Positions 57,287 through 64,000 of a stretch of 64,000 bases of DNA are shown here, piece by piece. Source of the stretch: Rathayibacter_A sp036510655 (GTDB lineage Bacteria; Actinomycetota; Actinomycetes; Actinomycetales; Microbacteriaceae); the NCBI GenBank assembly GCA_036510655.1, contig DATCDQ010000009.1, forward strand, positions 1-64,000, given 5' to 3'. The translations under genes were made by a program, and so were the position numbers. The notes beneath the pieces are model-generated. The model did no database searches. It saw only the letters and a list, made by a program, of their open reading frames with translations, and was not told the origin of the DNA. How positions within the stretch are numbered: the stretch's first letter is position 1; every line of letters starts with the position of its first letter.

Positions 57287-59185
57287 ATGACCCGCACCCC
57301 CACCCCCATTGTGACTCCCAGAGACCGACGTCGGCAGGATCGCGCCGCGCGCGATATTGCCAGCCCGCATTACAAGTGGATTGCGCTGTCGAACACCACG
57401 TTGGGTGTGCTCATGGCTTCGATCAACTCGTCGATCCTGCTGATCGCGTTGCCCGACATCTTCCGCGGGATTGGTATCAATCCTCTCGAGCCGGGCAATA
57501 CCAGCTTGCTCCTGTGGTTGATCATGGGCTACATGGTGGTGACCGCAGTGCTGGTCGTCAGCTTCGGCCGTCTCGGCGATATGTACGGACGCGTCAAGAT
57601 GTACAACGCCGGATTCGCGATCTTCACGATTTTCTCCCTACTGCTGACGATCACCTGGATGACGGGCACGGCCGGTGCGCTGTGGCTGATCATCATGCGC
57701 ATCCTGCAAGGCGTCGGCGGTGCCATGCTCTTCGCCAACTCGAACGCCATCATCACCGACGCCTTCCCGATCAACCAACGCGGCCTGGGCCTTGGCCTCA
57801 ATCAGGTCGCAGGCATCGCCGGTGCCTTCATCGGCCTGATCATCGGCGGCCTGCTCGGCCCTGTCGACTGGCGGCTTGTCTTCCTCGTGTCCGTGCCGGT
57901 CGGGCTCTTCGGCACGGTATGGGCGTACCTGAAGCTGCATGACACCGGCACCAGACACCATGCGGAGATGGACTGGTGGGGCAACGCCACGTTCGCCGTG
58001 GGTCTGATCGCCGTGTTGGTTGGCATCACGTACGGCATCCAGCCGTATGGCGGCGACACGATGGGCTGGACGAATCCGTGGGTGCTCGCCGCCCTGGTCG
58101 GCGGCGGCGCCGTGCTCGTCGTCTTCTGCATCATCGAAACGCGTGTTCGTGAGCCCATGTTCAAGCTCAGCCTGTTCAAGATTCGGGCGTTCACGGCTGG
58201 CAACCTCGCCAGTCTGCTCAGCGCGCTGGGTCGCGGTGGCCTGATGTTCGTTCTGATCATCTGGTTGCAGGGCATCTGGCTACCCGAACACGGCTACAGT
58301 TTCGAGTCGACCCCGCTCTGGGCGGGCATTTACATGCTGCCGCTCACGGTCGGCTTCCTCGTCGCCGGCCCGGTGTCCGGGTGGCTCTCCGATCGGTTCG
58401 GCGCGCGCACGTTCGCCACGGTAGGCATGCTCGTGGCCGCCGCCAGTTTCGTATGGCTACTGCTGTTGCCGGTGAACTTCGACTACTGGCCGTTCGCGAT
58501 CGCGCTGTTGTTCAACGGACTGGGCATGGGGTTGTTCGCTGCCCCGAACCGTGCGGGAATCATGAACAGCCTGCCGCCCAATCAGCGCGGCGTGGGCGCC
58601 GGCATGAGCACGACGTTCCAGAACTCGGCCATGGTGCTGTCCATCGGCATCTTCTTCTCGCTGATGATCACCGGGCTGTCGAAGTCGCTTCCGCACGCGC
58701 TGATGACGGGTCTGACCGCCCAGGGCGTGCCCGCGGATGCTGCGGCCAAGGTGGCCGGGCTTCCTCCTGTCGGCGTGCTGTTCTCTTCGCTCCTCGGCTA
58801 CAACCCGGTGCAGTCGCTGCTGGGTCCCCAAGTTCTCGCACACCTGCCGGCTACCAATGCGCACTACCTGGTCGGGCGGAGCTTCTTCCCGTCACTCATC
58901 GCCGGCCCGTTCGCTGACGGCCTTGGGGTGGCGTTCGCCTTCGCGATCGCGGCTTGTGTGGTCGCGGCGATTGCGTCGGCGTTGCGCGGCGGAAAGTACG
59001 TGAACACCGACCACCTGAAGGTCGGCCGGTCAACGGGGAACGTGCCGACGGTGGGCGTGCCGTCGAACACCGAGCCGAATCTCATTCCCGTGATGCGTTC
59101 GACGGTAAGTTCGGAAGGCGATGGATCGATGATGGGGCGGCATCCGCTCGAGGGAGGCACCGGTGGCTCAGGCATCGGCGGATAG
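57287..59185 (+). CDS. MFS exporter, DHA2 family, long form
   Basis: An exporter of 632 residues with about fourteen helices. Typical motifs: SNTTLGVLMASINSSILLIALPDIFRGI, GRLGDMYGRVKMYN (motif A) and the RILQGVGGAMLFANSNAIITDAFP loop. A large extra loop lies between helices 13 and 14 and the C-terminal 60 residues are polar. It overlaps the MarR gene by 23 bases. A drug or metabolite exporter controlled by the MarR protein is likely. Confidence 0.88.
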   Translation: MTRTPTPIVTPRDRRRQDRAARDIASPHYKWIALSNTTLGVLMASINSSILLIALPDIFRGIGINPLEPGNTSLLLWLIMGYMVVTAVLVVSFGRLGDMYGRVKMYNAGFAIFTIFSLLLTITWMTGTAGALWLIIMRILQGVGGAMLFANSNAIITDAFPINQRGLGLGLNQVAGIAGAFIGLIIGGLLGPVDWRLVFLVSVPVGLFGTVWAYLKLHDTGTRHHAEMDWWGNATFAVGLIAVLVGITYGIQPYGGDTMGWTNPWVLAALVGGGAVLVVFCIIETRVREPMFKLSLFKIRAFTAGNLASLLSALGRGGLMFVLIIWLQGIWLPEHGYSFESTPLWAGIYMLPLTVGFLVAGPVSGWLSDRFGARTFATVGMLVAAASFVWLLLLPVNFDYWPFAIALLFNGLGMGLFAAPNRAGIMNSLPPNQRGVGAGMSTTFQNSAMVLSIGIFFSLMITGLSKSLPHALMTGLTAQGVPADAAAKVAGLPPVGVLFSSLLGYNPVQSLLGPQVLAHLPATNAHYLVGRSFFPSLIAGPFADGLGVAFAFAIAACVVAAIASALRGGKYVNTDHLKVGRSTGNVPTVGVPSNTEPNLIPVMRSTVSSEGDGSMMGRHPLEGGTGGSGIGG

Positions 59186-59681
59186 CACCGTAGTAGTTCA
59201 TAGCGCTGTGGAGAGCTCCGCGGGTGAACTGGCGGGCGCGCTGCGCACCGTCGTCAACCGGCTAGGGGTCCACCTGCGCACGCCGGCGACCCGCTCCGGT
59301 ATCACTCCGACGCGGCTGAGCGCTCTGGTCGCGCTCCGAAAGAGCGGACCGCAGCGGCCGGGCGACATCGCCACCTGGTTGGGCATCAGTGCGGCGAGCA
59401 TGTCCCGCCTCACCGAGGCACTCGAGGCCGGACGCTGGGTCGCGCGCAGCCCCGACCCCAGCGACCGTCGCGCGTACCTGCTCAGTCTCACCGAGCACGG
59501 GAATCAAGCGCTGGACGAATTGCGCCGCGAGGGAACCAGCCAACTGACCGAGGACATCCTGTCGCTGACGCAACAGCAGCGCACGGCGCTCGCGGATGCG
59601 CTGCCGGTGCTGATCGCCCTCGCCGATCGGCACCTGTCCGTGATTGCTCCGACGCGGTCGGTGGACCCGGTGGTCGAGTAG
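59163..59681 (+). CDS. MarR-family transcriptional regulator
   Basis: A protein of 172 residues with the MarR winged helix: GITPTRLSALVALRKSGPQRPGDIATWLGISAASMSRLTEALEAGRWVARSPDPSDRRAYLLSLTEHG. The GTG start lies inside the end of the MFS gene, so the two are coupled. It probably represses the MFS-marR operon through the TAGTTAG/CTAACTA site upstream. The C-terminal 15 residues follow no family pattern. Confidence 0.9.
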   Translation: MAQASADSTVVVHSAVESSAGELAGALRTVVNRLGVHLRTPATRSGITPTRLSALVALRKSGPQRPGDIATWLGISAASMSRLTEALEAGRWVARSPDPSDRRAYLLSLTEHGNQALDELRREGTSQLTEDILSLTQQQRTALADALPVLIALADRHLSVIAPTRSVDPVVE

Positions 59682-59720
59682 CGGGCGCCCCATCCCGGTC
59701 ACCGAGTAGCGAGTGCCTGT

Positions 59721-59739
59721 CCCTGAGCTTGTCGAAGGG
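59721..59739. repeat. 19-bp widespread repeat
   Basis: CCCTGAGCTTGTCGAAGGG, followed by CGTATCGAGAC. This imperfectly palindromic word is very frequent in many high-GC bacterial genomes, usually in intergenic DNA. Confidence 0.5.
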
Positions 59740-59840
59740 CAAGCGTATCGAGACGTCTGGGCGTGCGTTTCTGACCTCGCGAGCGCATCGAGACCTGGGT
59801 CGGGCTTCATTGCCTTGGCGCGGTAGGTCTCCTGCGCCGT

Positions 59841-59901
59841 ATTCAGGCCAGATTGGGGGTCAGAGACGCAGCCCGGCGAAATCCGACCGTCTGGCCTGAA
59901 T
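59841..59901. repeat. 61-bp palindrome-ended repeat, copy 3
   Basis: Perfect 12-bp terminal inverted repeat ATTCAGGCCAGA / TCTGGCCTGAAT; same length and same outer eight bases as the two copies before clpC. It lies in the 342-bp gap between the MarR gene and tRNA-Ser, which has no gene. Confidence 0.72.
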
Positions 59902-59986
59902 GCGGTACCGCCCTGACGCGGAATACAGGCAAGTACACATATTTCTGCGGATGGCGTCGCCGCCGACTTCGAAAGGGCCCGGACAA

Positions 59987-60016
59987 TTCGCACGACGGCC
60001 CACTCTCGCGTACGAT
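59987..60016 (+). promoter_or_regulatory. Promoter candidate of tRNA-Ser
   Basis: TACGAT (60011-60016) ends seven bases before the mature tRNA 5' end, with a weak TTCGCA 18 bases further upstream. Confidence 0.35.
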
Positions 60017-60023
60017 ATCTCCC

Positions 60024-60113
60024 GGTACCGTGTCCGAGCGGCCGAAGGTGCAACTCTCGAAAAGTTGTGTGGGTGAGAGCCCACCGTGGGTTCAAATCCC
60101 ACCGGTACCGCCA
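60024..60113 (+). tRNA. tRNA-Ser (CGA)
   Basis: Class II tRNA with acceptor GGTACCG/CGGTACC, anticodon loop CTCGAAA giving CGA, a long variable arm and an encoded CCA. An integrase remnant and foreign-looking genes follow, so its 3' end is the likely attachment site. Confidence 0.95.
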
Positions 60114-60300
60114 ATTGAACGCGCCGCGCTCCCTTGAAAACACTGGGATCCGGGGCGTTTCGCATGTCGGCGAGGAGCCGTCTGACTACATTTTGACTAC
60201 ATCTGATTCGGAGCCGCCCCAGAGGCCGGCTCCGAATCGACCGAACTGCTGCAAACTTGGCTCAGGAACAGGCGTAGGCAGCAGTCTCCGTTGTGCCGTT

Positions 60301-61359
60301 TCAGACTGGCAGGATATTGTTCGATTTGGTCCGGTTGCATCGCCAGCAGAGCGTCTGCAGGTTTTCTTCGGTTGTCATTCCGCCCTTGGACACGGGAACA
60401 ACGTGGTCGACTTCGAGGAGCAGGTGAGGCTCGGCCGCGAGGGAGACCGAGCAGTATCGACAGGTGTGGCGATCCCGTGTCTTGATGAACGTTCGGAGCC
60501 TGGCGGTCATCAACGCTCGCTGGCCGGCGGCAGACTTGTTGAATCGGATCTTCTGCGACAACGTTCCGACGAGGGCGTCGATGGTCTGGGTCTTCAACGT
60601 GACTGTCGTTCGTTGCGAGCTGTTGCCGCCGGCGCTCACATACTCGAACGCGTAGACCGGATACGGAACGGTGATCGGTGAGAGCTCGACCCCCACGTGT
60701 CCCATGAACTCGTCGGAGTAGTGCTTGAGGATAAACGCAGGCGGCTCGATCGATGCAGTGATGCCGGCCTCGCGCTGGTGAAGATTGTCGACAGCGTCTT
60801 CGAGTCGAGCGATCGCGTCGCCGAGGTTCTCGACGTCGGCGAGGTTAGCCTCGTCCGCCTTGATATCGAAGTACTTCATCAGGTACTTGATAGGGTCCGC
60901 GCTGGCGTTCCGAACGACCTGCAGCGAACAGTTGTGGACGTTTGGAGCCTGATAGCTTGCCACGTTTCGATCGCGGCGGTACTTGTGAACGCTCGTGTTC
61001 TCGAACGAGGCGAGGTGCGAGTTCGTTCCGGTCGACGAACTCCCCAGTTGAAACTTCGCTCCATCGCGAATCTCGGAGGTGTACGCGGCAACCTCATTGT
61101 GTTCGGCGACGACCGATGCGATCTCGGCCTTCTTCGCGAGGAACTCCTCGCTCGCGAAGTACTTGTTCTTGCGGATGGTTCGAATGATCCGGGGCAGCAC
61201 CAGCGCCAGCACGACTATCAAAGCGATCGGTACAGCGATGTACCAGTAGGTGATCAGGAGCGCGATCACGACAATCACGGCTCCGATCGCCAAAAGGTAT
61301 GGCACAGTGTTTCCCCATTTCAAGAGTCGTCGAATGACGAGCAGTGATTGTCCCTTCAT
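60301..61359 (-). CDS. Membrane-anchored HNH endonuclease-like protein
   Basis: A protein of 352 residues. Two adjacent membrane helices near the N-terminus (about 18-40 and 41-58), then a long middle region with no recognised fold and a helical segment (about 165-200), and a C-terminal HNH domain: CRYCSV, LEVDHVVPVSKGG, ENLQTLCWRCNRTKSN (two CxxC zinc knuckles, catalytic His in DHV). Codon use is slightly less GC-rich than in core genes. HNH proteins in such islands may be nucleases of defence or mobility functions, but a membrane anchor is unusual for these. The function is not known. Confidence 0.8.
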   Translation of the reverse strand: MKGQSLLVIRRLLKWGNTVPYLLAIGAVIVVIALLITYWYIAVPIALIVVLALVLPRIIRTIRKNKYFASEEFLAKKAEIASVVAEHNEVAAYTSEIRDGAKFQLGSSSTGTNSHLASFENTSVHKYRRDRNVASYQAPNVHNCSLQVVRNASADPIKYLMKYFDIKADEANLADVENLGDAIARLEDAVDNLHQREAGITASIEPPAFILKHYSDEFMGHVGVELSPITVPYPVYAFEYVSAGGNSSQRTTVTLKTQTIDALVGTLSQKIRFNKSAAGQRALMTARLRTFIKTRDRHTCRYCSVSLAAEPHLLLEVDHVVPVSKGGMTTEENLQTLCWRCNRTKSNNILPV

Positions 61360-61506
61360 CGCAGCGAGCTGCGTTCGGTTAGGTCCCGCTTACACGAACC
61401 GGTCTCACTCGCACGACGGGCTTTGGCCTTGCGGCTTATGGCCGCCCATCGGGCTGAGGCTGCTCCCACATCCACTCTGGCGGGAGTGTGGCTCATCTTG
61501 TAGCCC

Positions 61507-62497
61507 TCAATCGGGTGGGGCGGCGTGCTGACCTGCGGACTCGCTCCCCGCCCTGGTCCGAGCTGTATCAAGCGCAATGGCAACAGCATCCAAGTCGTCA
61601 TCGAACAGGTCGGCGTACGTGTCGAGCGTCATGGCGGCTGACGAATGGCCAAGCATGCGCTGCACAGCTTTGACGTTGGCGCCGGCGCTGATCGCGAGGC
61701 TCGCTGCAGTGTGTCGAAGATCATGGATGGTGACACGTGGAAAGTTCCTGTCGGTGGCCTACGACCGCGCGACCGCTGAGACATACCAGCCCCGACGTCG
61801 GTCTGGCTGGTGCAGGTAGCTGTTTCCATCGCCAAAGACCAATTGGGAAGGGGTCTTGTTCTCGGTCATACTCGCTAGGAGCGGTGCAAGAAACGGCGGA
61901 AACGGGACACTACGAGCTTCGCCGGTCTTCGGTGTCCCGACGTGGATCGTTCCCGAGACTTCTACTGCGTTCTCATGGATGTCGACACGTCGACGATCCA
62001 GATCAACGTCGCGAACGTGCAAGGCAGTTGCTTCGCCCCATCGCAGCCCGGTGTAGGCGAGGAACAAGACCATGGTCCGGTGCTTCTTCGCATTGTCGGC
62101 GAGGAGCTCGACTTGCGCGTGGCTCAGGTATTTGTGCTTCCCCTTGAGCTTCCGATGGAGATTGACGCCGCGAGCTGGATTCGAGGGTATCCGGCGATCC
62201 ATAACGGCAGTGTCCAGAATGCCCGCGAGGACACCTTAGGCGCGGAGGACGGTTGTCGCCGAACGCGGCTTGCCGTCGCCCTTGGTGAAGGCCGTGACCC
62301 AGTTCTGCACCTCCGAATGACGGATCTCGCCAACTCGCCGGCTTCCCCGTTTCGGCTCAACGTGCAGCCGCCAGGCGATCTCGACAGGCCGGAGTGACGA
62401 TGGCTTCAGATGGTGCTGGTTGGCCAACCATTCGGCACCAAGGGTGCTGATCGTTGATCGTGACGCTCGAGCGTCGACGAACTCGCCTCGGGCCTTC
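61507..62497 (-). pseudogene. Tyrosine integrase broken by two in-frame stops
   Basis: One reading frame encodes a phage-type integrase: SAM-like domain (LGAEWLANQHHLKPSSLRPVEIAWRLHVEP and EIRHSEVQNWV), catalytic domain (LSHAQVELLADNAKKHRTMV, AYTGLRWGEATALHVRD) and the C-terminal HDLRHTAASLAIS, MLGHSSAAMTLDTYADLFDDD. The frame is cut by TAA (near 62242) between ATTVLRA and GVLAGILD, and by TAG (61759-61761) between SAVARS and ATDRNFPRVT. Related integrases usually have Tyr or His and Gln there. The N-terminal arm-binding region is missing beyond about 62497. All catalytic residues (R, HxxR, H, Y) survive, so decay is recent. Confidence 0.85.
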
Positions 62498-63620
62498 GCG
62501 ACTCTTGCGGAGCATCTGGCCGACCCGGATCTCTTCTGGGTTGCAGCAGAGTATTTGAAGCTGGCGGCCTCATTGGCTCCCGAACGAGATGACGAAGACG
62601 ACCCGCTGCCGGGTTGGTACATCCGGGACCGCGCCTACTGGCGAGCGCGAACAGATCCCCGGCGGACGATGGGCGATCTCGTCAGCCTGAGGGACGTGCT
62701 ACGCCACTCGACCTATCACGAGCAAGCGCGCGGCGACCTTGGAGACTGGATCACCAAGATGCGTGAGTTCCTCACCGTAGACGGCGCGACCGAAGCGCAG
62801 ATGCGAGCCCGATACGAGGTCGCAGTTGCCACCCTCCGCGGCACAGGCACGTTTCACGCCGCCGACCCTCTCATCCGCGAGTTCTTCCAGGCCATTACCG
62901 ACACCGAGGATGATCTGCCACTCCTCGAGGACGCCGCCGTTCTACTCCAGTACGGCTACGGGGCCCGCCTCCGCGGCAACACAGACGTTTCAATGACTGA
63001 ACTCGACAACTACTACGACGCGCTCCGAGCCCAAATTCATACAGCGCTAGCCGACGGCCCGTATCCAAACGCAAAGGCACTGCTACTCGCGGTCGATGCG
63101 CGCCTCGCGTTCTTCCAGGCGTATCCGAACGATCTCCCTGAACGCATCGAGGGGCTGCGCGATCCTCGCGACACCCTCCGCCTGGTCCTTGACGCCTACG
63201 CCGCTGACGAGTCTGCGCCAGCACATAAAACTCCGTTTCCACTCCGAGATATTGACGGAGGCACGGCCTCGCTTGGCGCGCTACTCGACGTATTGCCTTC
63301 CGCACCTCTGTTCCCGATCGAGCACACCGCAGAACTGTTCGACATGCTCACGCTCTCTCTGGCCAACCATCCTGAGTACGTACGTCTTCGCGACGGCCTC
63401 GACGAAGCAGTCGCCCGAGCCGGCGGTGACGCGAGCAAGGCAGAGCGTGCACATGCACGGGCGATCACGTTCGTCGGCGCCGGACAATTGCTCCGAGCCC
63501 TTGCCGAAGTGCACGATCCGTCGCTTCGTGCCACAGGCTGTCGCGGTAGCGGCGATCAACGACTTCAAGGCTGGCAACTGGAGTTCAGCGTCGCGGCTGC
63601 TGCGCGCCTCGATTGGCTAG
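62492..63620 (+). pseudogene. Truncated, frameshifted helical protein of unknown function
   Basis: The open frame from 62420 to 63712 is chimeric. The first 24 codons are antisense to the integrase; own sequence begins near AFATLAEHLADPDLFW. What follows is an alpha-helical, acidic protein (RYEVAVATLRGTGTFHAADP, DLPLLEDAAVLLQYGYGARL, NHPEYVRLRDGLDEAV), reminiscent of helical-repeat proteins. Near 63530 a one-base insertion seems to switch frames: the plausible continuation PQAVAVAAINDFKAGNWSSA stops at 63620. The N-terminus, and so any enzymatic domain, is missing. I do not recognise the family. Confidence 0.5.
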
Positions 63621-63899
63621 GTTCTGAATTGTCGTGGCCGCGATTGGTGCAAGATTCGGGTTCGGTACGAAACGGAATGTGTGTCCTCTTGTGCCACCAC
63701 GAAGGTGCGTGATGGTACCGACTCTGGCCGTTTGCTCATACCGGTTGTCACCAATCTCTGGCATGCACAATGCAGGCAGATGCTGAAGCGCCAAAGAATA
63801 GTCCGCCCCAAGGCTCGCCTTGACGTAGTCCTCCGTGTGTTCGAACAGCCGGCCAGCCGGAATGACTTCATCGTTGACGCCTACCAGCAAGCTGTACAT
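63585..63899 (-). CDS. Hypothetical protein, unassigned
   Basis: An ATG at 63899 with GAAGAGGG in front opens a protein of about 104 residues beginning MYSLLVGVNDEVIPAGRLFE and containing DYVKASLGADYSLALQHLPALCMPEIGD and GHTFRFVPNPNLAPI. It looks like a genuine small alpha/beta domain. The last codons overlap the end of the plus-strand remnant, so the gene may be truncated there. Family and function are not recognised. Confidence 0.5.
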   Translation of the reverse strand: MYSLLVGVNDEVIPAGRLFEHTEDYVKASLGADYSLALQHLPALCMPEIGDNRYEQTARVGTITHLRGGTRGHTFRFVPNPNLAPIAATTIQNLANRGAQQPRR

Positions 63900-64000
63900 T
63901 GACACCCTCTTCGCCCATTGAATTCCGCCAGTCAAGGCTAGCGGCCCCAGGAGAAACTGATCCGATCGCCCCGTGCAGCTATCACTAAATAGGTTGCGCC

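Larger units (their letters stand above)
60114..64000. mobile_element. Decayed integrated element downstream of tRNA-Ser
   Basis: Begins at the 3' end of tRNA-Ser and runs past the window edge. It holds an HNH protein, a tyrosine-integrase pseudogene, a truncated plus-strand gene and an unassigned minus-strand gene. A direct repeat TGACTACA (60183-60190 and 60194-60201) near the tRNA resembles an arm-type integrase site. The far attachment site is not in the window. Confidence 0.6.

Noticed and set aside
62416..62429. Perfect palindrome TGGTTGGCCAACCA
   Set aside because: It lies in the integrase codons for the conserved EWLANQ segment, so coding constraint explains it.

Overview
The window is high-GC chromosomal DNA from an actinobacterium, most likely a member of the Microbacteriaceae. 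This rests on GTG/TTG starts, dense ATGA/GTGA overlaps, the folate and pantothenate operon order (ftsH-folE-folP-folB-folK-DUF3180-PH-PH-Rossmann-panC-lysS), ClpC, CtaG-type cytochrome oxidase assembly protein and an F420-type oxidoreductase. The family assignment is by gene content and sequence style; no search was run.

Layout. 0.1-5.5 kb: a four-gene catabolic operon (NCS1 permease, PuuE-like cyclic amidohydrolase, ureohydrolase, cytosine-deaminase-like amidohydrolase) divergent from an XRE-cupin regulator. 5.5-13.6 kb: two redox loci, each with a paralogous 302-aa MmyB-type regulator, aldo/keto reductases, a Zn alcohol dehydrogenase, a cupin and an MFS exporter. 13.6-19.7 kb: accessory DNA inserted in the 3' half of a tRNA-Phe gene. 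It holds a LysR/VOC/muconolactone-isomerase/MFS cassette between two 105-bp repeats, a fragment of a diacylglycerol kinase and a phospholipase-D-family synthase. 19.7-20.0 kb: tRNA-Phe, tRNA-Asp and tRNA-Glu on the minus strand. 20.2-22.8 kb: two overlapping secreted peptidoglycan hydrolases. 23.0-36.5 kb: core genes ppa, tilS, hpt, ftsH, the folate genes, two PH-domain membrane proteins, panC and lysS. 36.5-45.9 kb: CtaG, a decayed ROK regulator, cls, a VapBC pair with a clear operator, pirin, a lipoprotein, clpC and a GNAT enzyme. 46.3-59.7 kb: a 1590-aa secreted nuclease/5'-nucleotidase, a methyltransferase, radA, hydrolases and an MFS-MarR pair. 60.0-64.0 kb: tRNA-Ser(CGA) followed by a decayed integrated element with a membrane-anchored HNH protein, an integrase broken by two in-frame stops, and chimeric or truncated reading frames.

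The most unusual non-gene signal is a set of about ten short palindrome-ended repeats of 60-66 bp. They lie in several intergenic gaps and, three times over, inside the tilS coding sequence, where they are translated as part of an approximately 135-residue linker. Their lengths recur exactly (three at 61 bp, five at 65 bp), which suggests non-autonomous REP/MITE-like families. No transposase for them is visible here. I found no CRISPR array and no rRNA. No complete defence system can be recognised, although the tRNA-Ser island carries unassigned genes.
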